DNA of 64,000 nt. Origin: Calothrix brevissima NIES-22 (GTDB lineage Bacteria > Cyanobacteriota > Cyanobacteriia > Cyanobacteriales > Nostocaceae). Below the pieces are notes generated by a model. It did no database searches. It was not told where the DNA came from and worked only from the letters and a program-made list of their open reading frames with translations. The DNA is taken from the NCBI RefSeq assembly GCF_002367995.1, contig NZ_AP018207.1:2525083-2589082 (forward strand). Direction: 5' to 3'. A program made the position numbers and the translations under genes. Positions within the stretch are counted from its first letter, which is position 1; every line of letters starts with the position of its first letter. Of the stretch, positions 17,192 to 26,306 are shown piece after piece.

Positions 17192-18886
17192 ATGCTGCGA
17201 CTAGAACATATTAGTAAAATTTACCCTACAGGTGAAGTTCTTAAGGACATCAACTGGGAAGTCAAACCAGGCGATCGCATCGGCTTAGTCGGTGTCAATG
17301 GCGCAGGTAAATCTACCCAGCTAAAAATTATATCTGGGGAAATGGAACCCACATCAGGCGAAATCATTCGTCCTGCGAGTTTACATATAGCTTACCTGAA
17401 CCAAGAATTTGAAGTTGACCCCAGTCGGACTGTCAGAGAAGAATTTTGGACTGTATTTAAAGAAGCGAATCAAGTACAGCTTTCCATCGCTGATGTGACA
17501 AGAGAGATGGAAACTGCAACTCCAGAGGAACTGGATAAATTAATCCACAAATTAGACAAATTACAGCGTCAATTTGAAGCCTTAGACGGCTACGGTTTAG
17601 AATCACGCATCGGGAAAATCTTACCAGAAATGGGATTTGAACAAGAAGATGGCGATCGCCTCGTTAGCGCCTTCTCTGGTGGTTGGCAGATGCGGATGAG
17701 TTTGGGTAAAATTCTGTTGCAAAAACCCGATTTATTGCTACTGGACGAACCGACTAACCATTTAGACTTAGAAACTATTGAATGGTTAGAAAATTACCTC
17801 AGAAGTCTGACAACGCCAATGGTCATAGTTTCTCATGACCGGGAGTTTCTTGACCGTCTTTGTAACCAAATTGTCGAAACTGAACGTGGTGTTTCTACTA
17901 GTTACCTGGGTAATTATTCTGCATACTTGCTACAAAAAGCAGAAAATGAAGCAGCACAGTTAAGTGCTTACGAACGCCAGCAGAAAGAAATCGAAAAACA
18001 ACAAACATTTGTTGATAGATTCCGCGCTAGTGCTACCCGCAGTACCCAAGCTAAAAGCCGCGAAAAACAACTAGAAAAAATTGAACGCATTGAAGCACCA
18101 ACCGCAGGGGTAAGAACTCTGCATTTCCGCTTCCCCGATGCACCTCGTAGCGGTAGAGAAGTGGTGAATATTAAAGATTTGACTCATATCTATGATGATA
18201 AAATCTTGTTTTTAGGCGCGAATCTCTTTATTGAAAAAGGCGATCGCATTGCTTTCTTAGGCCCCAATGGTGCAGGTAAATCTACCCTATTGCGGGTAAT
18301 TATGGGTATGGAGCCACCTACAGAAGGTACTGTAAAATTAGGCGATCACAATGTAATTCCTGGTTACTTTGAGCAAAATCAAGCAGAAGCTTTGGATTTA
18401 CAAAAAACAGTCATGGAAACAATTCACGATGAAGTTCCTGACTGGAAAAATGAAGAAGTGCGCACCTTATTAGGACGTTTCTTATTTACTGGAGACACAG
18501 TATTTAAACAAGTTGGCGCATTAAGTGGTGGTGAAAAAGCGCGTCTAGCTTTAGCAAAAATGCTCTTACGTCCAGCGAACTTACTCATATTAGATGAGCC
18601 GACAAACCATTTAGATATTCCAGCAAAAGAAATGTTGGAAGAAGCACTGCAAAATTACGATGGTACGGCGATTGTTGTCTCTCACGACCGTTATTTTATC
18701 TCCCAAGTAGCGAATAAAATTGTGGAAATTCGCGATGGTGAATTCCGCGTCTACTTAGGCGATTATCATTACTATCTGGATAAAATTGCTGAAGAAAAAG
18801 AACAAGCCAAGTTAGAGGCGATCGCAGCTGAAAAGGCTGCTAAGAAAGCCGCTAAAGCCGCTAAAGCTTCAACAAAGCGTAAATAA
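17192..18886 (+). CDS. ABC-F family ATPase (ribosome-associated)
   Basis: The 564-aa protein has two ABC domains and no transmembrane part. Walker A motifs are GVNGAGKST and GPNGAGKST, signatures FSGGWQMRM and LSGGEKARL, Walker B LLLLDEPTNHLDL and LLILDEPTNHLDI. The linker between them has the charged helical arm typical of ABC-F factors that act at the ribosomal E site. The C-terminus is a short Lys/Ala tail. The ATG at 17192 is preferred over a TTG three bases upstream. The exact subgroup cannot be set by eye. Confidence 0.92.
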   Translation: MLRLEHISKIYPTGEVLKDINWEVKPGDRIGLVGVNGAGKSTQLKIISGEMEPTSGEIIRPASLHIAYLNQEFEVDPSRTVREEFWTVFKEANQVQLSIADVTREMETATPEELDKLIHKLDKLQRQFEALDGYGLESRIGKILPEMGFEQEDGDRLVSAFSGGWQMRMSLGKILLQKPDLLLLDEPTNHLDLETIEWLENYLRSLTTPMVIVSHDREFLDRLCNQIVETERGVSTSYLGNYSAYLLQKAENEAAQLSAYERQQKEIEKQQTFVDRFRASATRSTQAKSREKQLEKIERIEAPTAGVRTLHFRFPDAPRSGREVVNIKDLTHIYDDKILFLGANLFIEKGDRIAFLGPNGAGKSTLLRVIMGMEPPTEGTVKLGDHNVIPGYFEQNQAEALDLQKTVMETIHDEVPDWKNEEVRTLLGRFLFTGDTVFKQVGALSGGEKARLALAKMLLRPANLLILDEPTNHLDIPAKEMLEEALQNYDGTAIVVSHDRYFISQVANKIVEIRDGEFRVYLGDYHYYLDKIAEEKEQAKLEAIAAEKAAKKAAKAAKASTKRK

Positions 18887-19278
18887 GCAGGTCGTCGCCG
18901 TAAAATTTAAGTCGGGTGCGTGATGCTAAAATATCTGGTTAACCAGGATTAATACTAAATTTAAGCATTACGCACTACTACGATTTAAAGATTTATTAAC
19001 CAGGAATTAACACACACTTGCAGAAATACCACTCAAGCTGCAAAATCTGTGGTAAAACGCAAGTTAGAGAATAACTACTGACGGTACACAAAAGCTTTTT
19101 TGGCATAATTAGCCCCACACAATTATCACAAATAATACGCAAAAGTTACTAAAGTTAAAAAAAATCTAAAAAATACTGAAACTTTTCATAAAAGAAGTTA
19201 ATAAGCAGAAATCCTCTTGCAGTGGTGATTAGCAGTGGTATCATTCGGGTATTACAAAAAGTAAAGGGCAATTTTACT
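18887..19278. other. Intergenic region before gpmI with hairpins
   Basis: 392 bp without a gene. It holds the palindrome CTGGTTAACCAG (18935-18946), with TTAACCAGGA repeated at 18998, and a nested hairpin at 19016-19064. The last 90 bp before gpmI are A-rich. Confidence 0.45.
19016..19064 (+). promoter_or_regulatory. Nested hairpin upstream of gpmI
   Basis: ACTTGC pairs with GCAAGT and, inside it, TACCAC pairs with GTGGTA, with near-symmetric 4-5 nt internal loops and a 16-nt apical loop. It may be part of the gpmI leader RNA. No known riboswitch class is recognised. Confidence 0.35.
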
Positions 19279-20877
19279 ATGACCAAAGCACCTGTTGCTC
19301 CTGTGGTGCTAGTCATTTTAGACGGATGGGGCTACTGCGAGGAGAAGCGTGGAAACGCGATTGTTAATGCGAAAACTCCAGTCATGGATAGCTTATGGGC
19401 AGCTTATCCACATACCCTCATCCGCACCTCAGGAAAAGCCGTAGGGTTGCCAGATGGACAAATGGGCAACTCGGAAGTTGGTCATTTGAACATTGGCGCT
19501 GGACGGGTAGTACCGCAAGAATTGGTACGCATCTCCGATGCGGTGGAAGACGGTTCTATCAAGCTCAACCCAGCACTTGTCAAAATTTGCCAGGAAGTGC
19601 GCGATCGCAATGGCAAGCTGCATATAGTCGGTCTGTGTTCCGAAGGTGGCGTACATTCCCATCTCACCCACGTAGCAGGTCTACTAGAGTTAGCTAAGGA
19701 TCGGCAAGTTTCCCAAGTTTGTATCCACGCCATTACCGATGGTCGTGACACCACACCGACCGAAGGTATCAAAGCAATTGGGCAATTGCAAGAATATATA
19801 GACCGCATAGGTATTGGGCAGATAGTCACTCTGAGCGGTCGCTACTACGCGATGGATCGCGATCATCGTTGGGATCGGGTTAAACGTGCCTATGACGTAA
19901 TGACCCAAGATGAGGTGACTGACAATCGCCAAGCTGTAGAAATCTTAAAAGCATCCTACGCTGCTGGAGTCACAGACGAGTTCATCAACCCCACACGCAT
20001 TGCTTCTGGCGCAATTGCAGCCGGGGATGGAGTGATTTTCTTCAACTTCCGCCCCGATCGCGCTAGACAACTCACTCAAGCTTTTGTTAGCCCAGAATTT
20101 ACAGGCTTTGAAAGACAGCTGATTCAACCCCTAGCCTTTGCTACTTTTACTCAGTACGATCCAGATTTAAAAGTAGCGATCGCCTTTGAGCCGCAAAATC
20201 TCACCAATATTTTGGGAGAAGTTATTGCTAATCATGAGTTGAAGCAGTTCCGCACCGCAGAAACCGAAAAATACGCCCACGTTACCTACTTTTTCAATGG
20301 CGGTCTAGAAGAACCTTTTGCAGGCGAAGATCGGGAACTCGTAAGCAGTCCAATGGTAGCAACTTACGACAAAGCCCCAGCCATGTCAGCAGAAGCAGTC
20401 ACAGATGTAGCGATCGCCGCGATTGAAAAATGTATCTACTCGTTAGTTGTAATTAACTATGCCAACCCGGACATGGTAGGACATACGGGTCAGATAGAAG
20501 CTACGATAGAAGCAATTGAAAAAGTTGATCGCTGTTTGGGTCGCCTACTTGCTAGCATTACTAAAATCGGGGGAACCACAATTATTACTGCCGATCACGG
20601 TAATGCTGAGTACATGCTAGATGATGCGGGTAATCCTTGGACAGCCCACACCACCAACCCTGTACCTTTAATTCTGTTGGAAGGAGAAAAAGTCAAAATC
20701 CCTGGACATGGTACAAACGTCGAACTGCGAAGCGATGGCAAGCTAGCCGACATTGCACCAACTATTCTTGAGATTTTACAACTACCTCAACCATCAGAAA
20801 TGACAGGGCGATCGCTAGTAGTCCCAGCCGGATATGATGTGCAACGCAGTCGTACTCCTGCCCAAGTAGGTTTGTAA
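19279..20877 (+). CDS. gpmI: 2,3-bisphosphoglycerate-independent phosphoglycerate mutase
   Basis: Interconverts 3- and 2-phosphoglycerate in lower glycolysis. The 532-aa protein has the metal-binding start VVLVILDGWG, the nucleophilic serine in MGNSEVGHLNIGAGR, AITDGRDT, GRYYAMDRDHRWDR and ITADHGNAEYM. I chose the ATG at 19279 (MTKAPVAPV), preceded by AAGGG; an upstream GTG would add 19 unconserved residues. secG follows 82 bp later, a common cyanobacterial pairing. Confidence 0.96.
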   Translation: MTKAPVAPVVLVILDGWGYCEEKRGNAIVNAKTPVMDSLWAAYPHTLIRTSGKAVGLPDGQMGNSEVGHLNIGAGRVVPQELVRISDAVEDGSIKLNPALVKICQEVRDRNGKLHIVGLCSEGGVHSHLTHVAGLLELAKDRQVSQVCIHAITDGRDTTPTEGIKAIGQLQEYIDRIGIGQIVTLSGRYYAMDRDHRWDRVKRAYDVMTQDEVTDNRQAVEILKASYAAGVTDEFINPTRIASGAIAAGDGVIFFNFRPDRARQLTQAFVSPEFTGFERQLIQPLAFATFTQYDPDLKVAIAFEPQNLTNILGEVIANHELKQFRTAETEKYAHVTYFFNGGLEEPFAGEDRELVSSPMVATYDKAPAMSAEAVTDVAIAAIEKCIYSLVVINYANPDMVGHTGQIEATIEAIEKVDRCLGRLLASITKIGGTTIITADHGNAEYMLDDAGNPWTAHTTNPVPLILLEGEKVKIPGHGTNVELRSDGKLADIAPTILEILQLPQPSEMTGRSLVVPAGYDVQRSRTPAQVGL

Positions 20878-20959
20878 ACAAGATAACAGTTAACATTTAA
20901 CTGTTAGCTTCACCCTGACACTTCTGTTTTGAAATTGACTATCTATTTAGATTGCTACC

Positions 20960-21193
20960 ATGACAGTTTCTAATATTGTTCAAGGAATTTGGGCACTTTC
21001 CGCCGTTGGTTTAATCGTCTTAGTTTTGCTGCATAGTCCTAAAGGAGATGGTATTGGAGCCATTGGCGGACAAGCTCAACTATTTAGCAGCACCAAAAGT
21101 GCAGAAAACACCTTAAACCGAATTACTTGGGCATTAACAGTAATTTTCCTCGGTTTAACAGTAGTTTTAAGCGCCGGCTGGCTACCTAAGTAA
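20960..21193 (+). CDS. secG: Preprotein translocase subunit SecG
   Basis: A 77-aa accessory subunit of the SecYEG channel. It has two hydrophobic helices (IVQGIWALSAVGLIVLVLLH and ITWALTVIFLGLTVVLSAGW) around the conserved loop with GIGAIGG and FSSTKSAENTL. Length is normal. It lies downstream of gpmI and 17 bp before the protease gene, probably cotranscribed with both. Confidence 0.93.
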   Translation: MTVSNIVQGIWALSAVGLIVLVLLHSPKGDGIGAIGGQAQLFSSTKSAENTLNRITWALTVIFLGLTVVLSAGWLPK

Positions 21194-21210
21194 CCACAGG
21201 GAATAGGGAC

Positions 21211-21951
21211 ATGGGGCAAAAAATCCAATACCCAACACCCAACCCCCGGAAAAATTTATTTCTACAACAGTTGCTAGCAGTTCTTACCTTAGCCATAGGT
21301 ACAGGGCTGCTAGTTATTTTTACTCATCTTCCTGCTACCGCCTCATTTCCTTCGCCAAAACCCCATCCTCTACCGCCAACCTTAGCCCAATGGCAAGATA
21401 ATACCAACAGTGGCGATTATTTTGGAGAAATTACACCCACTCAAGTTGGTTATCTAGTTTGGTCGCAGTTTCCTATTAAAGTTTACGTAGAAACGCCAAC
21501 AACAATTAACAGCCAGCAAGCACAAGCTTGGGTGAACAGCGTCTTACAAGCTGTGCAAGAGTGGAATGCTTATTTACCTTTATTAATAGTAGAAAAACCA
21601 GAGGTTGCAGATATTAAAATTTTGCGAAAAGCGCCACCTCTGCAAATTTCTCCTACCGATAAAATTCCCCGTGCGCGTTCAGCTTTAACAACTTACGAGT
21701 TATATACCAACAACAAAATTTTATTGCACCGCTTCACTATATTATTGAGTCCTAGCCAGACTGGTAATTATGTCCTAGCTGCGGCGCGTCACGAACTCGG
21801 CCACGCTTTAGGAATTTGGGGTCATAGTCCGTTACAAACCGATGCTTTATACTTTTCTCAAGTACGCCAACCGCCGCTGATTTCTGCTAGAGATGTGAAT
21901 ACCTTGAAACGGGTTTATGAACAGCCAACTAGTTTGGGGTGGTCTTCATAG
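21211..21951 (+). CDS. Membrane-anchored metzincin-like zinc protease (putative)
   Basis: The 246-aa protein has one N-terminal hydrophobic segment (LLAVLTLAIGTGLLVIF, residues 21-37), a proline-rich linker, then a catalytic domain ending in HELGHALGIWGHS, matching the metzincin/matrixin HExxHxxGxxH zinc site. No clear Met-turn was assigned. The product is probably periplasmic or lumenal and membrane-tethered. Substrates are unknown. Start ATG at 21211, 17 bp after secG. Confidence 0.78.
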   Translation: MGQKIQYPTPNPRKNLFLQQLLAVLTLAIGTGLLVIFTHLPATASFPSPKPHPLPPTLAQWQDNTNSGDYFGEITPTQVGYLVWSQFPIKVYVETPTTINSQQAQAWVNSVLQAVQEWNAYLPLLIVEKPEVADIKILRKAPPLQISPTDKIPRARSALTTYELYTNNKILLHRFTILLSPSQTGNYVLAAARHELGHALGIWGHSPLQTDALYFSQVRQPPLISARDVNTLKRVYEQPTSLGWSS

Positions 21952-22195
21952 TCGCTTAAGTTTTAACAGGTAAGAAAAACGTAATATGTAAAATTTTGCA
22001 ACTCACTCCAAAGCTATATTGAGCAAGGCTTAATTTAGCCAGTGTTGTTCACTGTTATTGCTCGGTCGAGGTTATTAAATTTCTTAGAATACAGTTTTCC
22101 CGTTTCGACACAGTGATTCCTACTAATTTTTACTGGTGACGTGAATATCTCCGGAAGGCTAGACTATCAGAGCAAACTGTGTTTTAAAAAACACT

Positions 22196-23974
22196 ATGAC
22201 TCTCTGCATCAATACTCAATGCCCAAAACCCCAAAATTCTGAAAATATACTGTTTTGTCAAGCTTGTGGCTCAGAATTGCTCTTGGAAGGAAGGTATCGA
22301 GTGACTCGTCAATTAGGCGCTGGTGGTTTTGCCAAGACATTTGAAGTCAACGACAGCAACACCCTCAAAGTTTTAAAAGTTCTGATGCTGATGGATGATG
22401 CCAAAGCAGTATCGCTGTTTCAGCAAGAGGCACAAGTATTAAGCCATTTGAATCACCCAGGAATTCCAAAGGGAGATGGGTACTTTACCTTCTTTCCTAA
22501 AAATAGCCAAGCGCCACTGCATTGCTTGGTAATGGAGAAAATTGAGGGGTTGGATTTGCACCAATACATGGAACAAAGAAATAATCGTCCCATTGATGAA
22601 AATTTAGCACTTTTATGGCTCACTCAGTTAACAAATATTTTATATGAAGTGCATCAGCATAACTTTTTTCATAGAGATATTAAACCACCAAATATTATGC
22701 TAAAAGCAGATGGAAATTTGGCTTTAATTGACTTTGGTACAGCAAGAGAAGTTACACAAACCTATTATCAAAAAGCAGCAGGGCAGAATATAACAGGAAT
22801 TATTTCACCAGGCTATACACCACTAGAACAAGCTAATGGTAAAGCCGTACCACAATCAGACTTCTTCGCTCTTGGTCGCACATTTGTTTATTTACTTACT
22901 GGTAAATCTCCACATCAATTTTCTGAAGATCCACGAACTGGTAAGTTAATGTGGCGAGATAGCGCCTCACAAATATCTAAACAGGTGGCTGGTTTGATTG
23001 ATTATCTGATGGAAGCATTTCCTGGAAAGCGTCCTCAGAATGCTCAGATGATTTTGAGGTGTCTATCAGAAATTAGTTCAACTGTACAGCCATATTCCCC
23101 TTCTTTACCAGCATCACAATTACCACCTACTGAAATAGAAAAGCCTAAACAAAGTAGGCAAGTTCAAACGTCAGTAACTACTGAAATTCAATCTTCAAAA
23201 ACTGAAACGAAGATATTCTCTAGTAAGACTGCCCAATTCATAGGTGGAGTAATTGCTTTCGCTATACTTTTTTTAGTTAGATTCGGTGGTAGAGAAATTT
23301 ATAAGTTATTTGATTCTCATCCGAGTCAGCCAGTTGTGACTTCAAAACCAACTGAAATACAAGCAAGCCATTCTGCGGAATCGACAAATAATTCTGAGCC
23401 AGCAAATACTGATTCTACTAGTCAACAGCCTTCTATTCCCGAGGAAAATATACCCCCAAGTGTTCCATCTGGTTGGAAGAAGTCTCAAGGTGGCGGGGCA
23501 GAATTATGGTTGCCTCCAAGTTGGGAAGATAAAGATTTATATAAATCAATTAACAAGTTAGGCAGTCACAATCCAGAAGTTCAGCAGTTTGTTCAACAAA
23601 TGCAACAAAATCCCTTAGCTTTTCCAATTTGGGCTTTTGACTCGAACAATAGTGACTCAGGCTTAGTAACTAATGTAATTGTCTCCAAAGAACAAGTAAA
23701 TTTTGCGACTAATTTAGAAACTTACTTACAAGAGGAGAGCAAGCAACTTCCTGCTCAAATTCGTATATTGGATATGAAAACTGGCTTAGTTGAAGGTTAT
23801 CAAGTAGGACGGATAATTACAGAAACATCATTCGGTATAAGCGGAAAACAAATATATTATTTCATTAAAGATGGCAGGACTATTTGGAGTGTCATTTTTT
23901 CAACTGGGGCAGATGAATTTGAAAAACGATTACCAATCTTTGAAGCAAGTATTCGTACCTTTTCAGTTAAGTAG
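22196..23974 (+). CDS. Transmembrane Ser/Thr protein kinase with N-terminal Cys motif
   Basis: The 592-aa protein begins with a zinc-ribbon-like cluster (CINTQC ... CQACG), then a Hanks-type kinase domain at about residues 34-285: GAGGFAKTF loop, catalytic HRDIKPPN, DFGTA and SPGYTPLEQ. A Ser/Pro/Thr-rich linker follows, then one transmembrane helix (345-365) and a C-terminal domain that would lie outside the cytoplasm (PSGWKKSQGGGAELWLPPSW), perhaps a sensor. Kinases of this layout are abundant in Nostocales. It is about 240 bp from its upstream neighbour and appears monocistronic. Confidence 0.9.
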   Translation: MTLCINTQCPKPQNSENILFCQACGSELLLEGRYRVTRQLGAGGFAKTFEVNDSNTLKVLKVLMLMDDAKAVSLFQQEAQVLSHLNHPGIPKGDGYFTFFPKNSQAPLHCLVMEKIEGLDLHQYMEQRNNRPIDENLALLWLTQLTNILYEVHQHNFFHRDIKPPNIMLKADGNLALIDFGTAREVTQTYYQKAAGQNITGIISPGYTPLEQANGKAVPQSDFFALGRTFVYLLTGKSPHQFSEDPRTGKLMWRDSASQISKQVAGLIDYLMEAFPGKRPQNAQMILRCLSEISSTVQPYSPSLPASQLPPTEIEKPKQSRQVQTSVTTEIQSSKTETKIFSSKTAQFIGGVIAFAILFLVRFGGREIYKLFDSHPSQPVVTSKPTEIQASHSAESTNNSEPANTDSTSQQPSIPEENIPPSVPSGWKKSQGGGAELWLPPSWEDKDLYKSINKLGSHNPEVQQFVQQMQQNPLAFPIWAFDSNNSDSGLVTNVIVSKEQVNFATNLETYLQEESKQLPAQIRILDMKTGLVEGYQVGRIITETSFGISGKQIYYFIKDGRTIWSVIFSTGADEFEKRLPIFEASIRTFSVK

Positions 23975-24126
23975 TAGAGTTCACTGTGCCAATTTAGCAC
24001 AATTAATTATACGTCCAAATTTACCTTGCGTTTTAACGCTATATCTAATCCCTTTGTTGGTGTTTTTCGACTCTTTTTGATAAATTTTTAAGTTAGCGTG
24101 AGCGCACTTTTACAGTACTTTATAAA

Positions 24127-24528
24127 TCAAATAAACAAACCACAGTCAACTCTAAAGAATTCGCCCAAAGCTTGAGCTTGAGCTTTACTCATTTCTTGCT
24201 GACCATTAAGCACTGTTGAAACAATCTCTTGGCTACCAAAAATACTAACCAAATCTGATTCTGTTATATCCCTTTGCTCCATCAGAAAACGCAATATAGA
24301 ATCAGGCTGAGAAGCTTTCCCAGGAGAATAATATTCTTGTTCAAACTTCTCAATTAAAATAATCAACAACTCATAAAGCTCATCCTCTTCAGGGCTGCGG
24401 TTAGAGCGGTGCATTAATTCTTCTACAATAGCTAAAGCTTTTTCGTTCTCTTCTTCATTCCTAATCAGTTTTGGCTGATATTGGACTAATAAATCTCTAT
24501 ATTTATCTGAATTAAAAGTACAACTCAT
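24127..24528 (-). CDS. HigA-like antitoxin / HTH regulator without adjacent toxin
   Basis: The 133-aa protein resembles HigA-type antitoxins with an N-terminal helical part (KALAIVEELMHRSNRSPEED) and a C-terminal HTH (RFLMEQRDITESDLVSIFGS then MSKAQAQALGEFFRVDCGLF). ATG at 24528. No HigB-like toxin frame of about 90-110 aa lies on either side, so it is an orphan or acts as a simple regulator. It is separated from the next gene on the same side by nearly 200 bp, upstream of which is a dispersed CTTTGCGCCTTTGCG repeat. Confidence 0.75.
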   Translation of the reverse strand: MSCTFNSDKYRDLLVQYQPKLIRNEEENEKALAIVEELMHRSNRSPEEDELYELLIILIEKFEQEYYSPGKASQPDSILRFLMEQRDITESDLVSIFGSQEIVSTVLNGQQEMSKAQAQALGEFFRVDCGLFI

Positions 24529-24535
24529 CTTTGCA

Positions 24536-24562
24536 TCTTTGCGCCTTTGCGACTTTGCGTGA
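24536..24562 (+). repeat. Dispersed CTTTGCG repeat, copy 1
   Basis: CTTTGCGCCTTTGCGACTTTGCG-like triplication directly upstream of the HigA-like gene. Related copies are at 31851-31889 and, inverted, at 39387-39401. Confidence 0.6.
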
Positions 24563-24725
24563 GCTTTTCACACTCATACTCAACAACGCCAAAATATTTA
24601 TGCAAGAGTCTAATTTTCTTAAGAAAGTTGGGTTTAAATTAAGCAATCTAAAAATTAGTATAGCTGCACTTTTCCATAATCTTAGATGCAGTGCAGCTAA
24701 CCAAAATTTATATCAGAACCTTTAC

Positions 24726-25874
24726 TTACAATCTATGAGTTAGGGGTAAAGGTCGCTGTAGTAAAACTTCGCGATACAATTGTTCCAACTGAGTAATATT
24801 ATCAGTGAGGGTATAGCGTTCCAATACACGCTTTCTAGCTTTCTGTCCCAATACAGTTGTTAACTCAGGATGATCTTGGAATAGTGGCAACAGGGTTTTT
24901 AATTGCGATCGCACTGTCTTAGTATTTAAAACTACACCCGCGCCTTTTTCCAATACTTCCCCATCAGCACCCACATCTGTAGCTAAACAAGCCAAACCAC
25001 AAGCCATTGCTTCTAACAGAGATAAAGACAGTCCTTCTACCAACGAAGGCAAAATAAATACATCCGCTCCCTGTAAAATCTCGATGCGGCGGTGTTCATC
25101 AGCAATAAATCCTAGCCAAATAATCCCTTCTTCTGCACCATAAAACGGCTGTAAAGAAGATTTCAAAGGGCCATCACCAACAATTAGCAGCTTGCTATCT
25201 GGTTCCATTTCCGACTGCTTCCAAGCACGCAGCAGGGGTTCGACGTTTTTCTCTGGTGCTATCCTTCCTTGATAGACAAATAAGCGTTCGGCTTTAAATT
25301 CTGTTTTGACTTGAGAACTTCCAGGAGTATATTTAGTGGTATCAACTCCGTTGGGAATCACAGCAACTTTTTCTTCCCGCACGCCCATCCGCCCTAATAA
25401 ATCTCGCTGAATTTGGGAAAATACAATCACGCGATCGTAGTTCACCAAAAAAGGTGCGTATAGCTGATAGGCCAAAAGTTGAGTTCCGGAGATCAGTTTT
25501 GCCCCTTTACCTGCAAATGGTGTGTGGAAAGTAGCGATTAGGGGCAAATTCAATTGCTCGCAAATTTCTGGAAGAATAAAGTCCAGGGGAGATAAAGTCA
25601 AGGAAGCGTGGACGATATCTGGTTTAATTTCCCGCAACGACTCAGTTAATACTTTGGTTGCTTTAAATGTGGGAATTGTGTAAACCTGAGACTTGTAAAG
25701 GAAGGGTAAGGAAACTTCTTGAAATTTCGGCCAGTTATCAGGTTCAGATTCTTCTTGGGCAAAGTGGAGAAAGCTAACTTCATGCCCTCGATCTAGCAAG
25801 GCATTTGTAATTTCTCGACTATAAGTGACATTGCCACAAAATGGTGATTTTTTTCCAATCCAGGCTATACGCAT
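24726..25874 (-). CDS. Glycosyltransferase family 4 (GT-B)
   Basis: The 382-aa protein has the N-terminal acceptor-side fold (RIAWIGKKSPFCGNVTYSRE), the hinge IPNGVDTTKYTPG, YQGRIAPEKN, and the donor-binding motif LPSLVEGLSLSLLEAMACGL with the E-x7-E pair. It probably transfers a nucleotide-activated sugar to a lipid or polysaccharide. The acceptor cannot be predicted. It stands alone between divergent or distant genes. Confidence 0.88.
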   Translation of the reverse strand: MRIAWIGKKSPFCGNVTYSREITNALLDRGHEVSFLHFAQEESEPDNWPKFQEVSLPFLYKSQVYTIPTFKATKVLTESLREIKPDIVHASLTLSPLDFILPEICEQLNLPLIATFHTPFAGKGAKLISGTQLLAYQLYAPFLVNYDRVIVFSQIQRDLLGRMGVREEKVAVIPNGVDTTKYTPGSSQVKTEFKAERLFVYQGRIAPEKNVEPLLRAWKQSEMEPDSKLLIVGDGPLKSSLQPFYGAEEGIIWLGFIADEHRRIEILQGADVFILPSLVEGLSLSLLEAMACGLACLATDVGADGEVLEKGAGVVLNTKTVRSQLKTLLPLFQDHPELTTVLGQKARKRVLERYTLTDNITQLEQLYREVLLQRPLPLTHRL

Positions 25875-26306
25875 TCTTTATTTAGTTATAGGAAGAGCGG
25901 GTTTAGTATTTAGTTATTTTTCCTTTATGCTTTCGCTTTTATCTTGTTGTCATCACTGGCTAGTTAGCAGTCATCAAACCTCATAATTTTCTCCGGTTCA
26001 AATAAGCAAATTCTTAGCTTGATTCAACTAGTAAATTCGGAATGGAATAAAGATAACATTCAAACTCAACAAAGGTCTAAATCTTTAGCTTTGATGTTTG
26101 CACTTCACAACAGCAACAATGTGTATTTATCGCTTTAGTTATGCTATGGAGAATTTGTTAATAGATATGAGTTAATAAAAACCCTTTGAGCCAGGATTTA
26201 CAATGCTCCCTAGTTATGCCTATGGTAATTTATGGCTGAGTTCAGTCTATCACGAAAACTTCAGCTTGCAGTAAATGATTAAGGTTGTCAAATTAATGAT
26301 TAATAA
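25875..26306. other. Gene-free region
   Basis: 432 bp between the glycosyltransferase start and the end of the MFS gene. AT-rich. I saw no convincing ORF, hairpin terminator, tRNA or repeat. The promoter of the glycosyltransferase gene should lie at its left end. Confidence 0.4.

Noticed and set aside
24531-24743. 70-codon open frame next to the HigA-like gene as a toxin
   Set aside because: It is on the opposite strand, starts in a dispersed repeat and lacks any RelE/HigB-like pattern.
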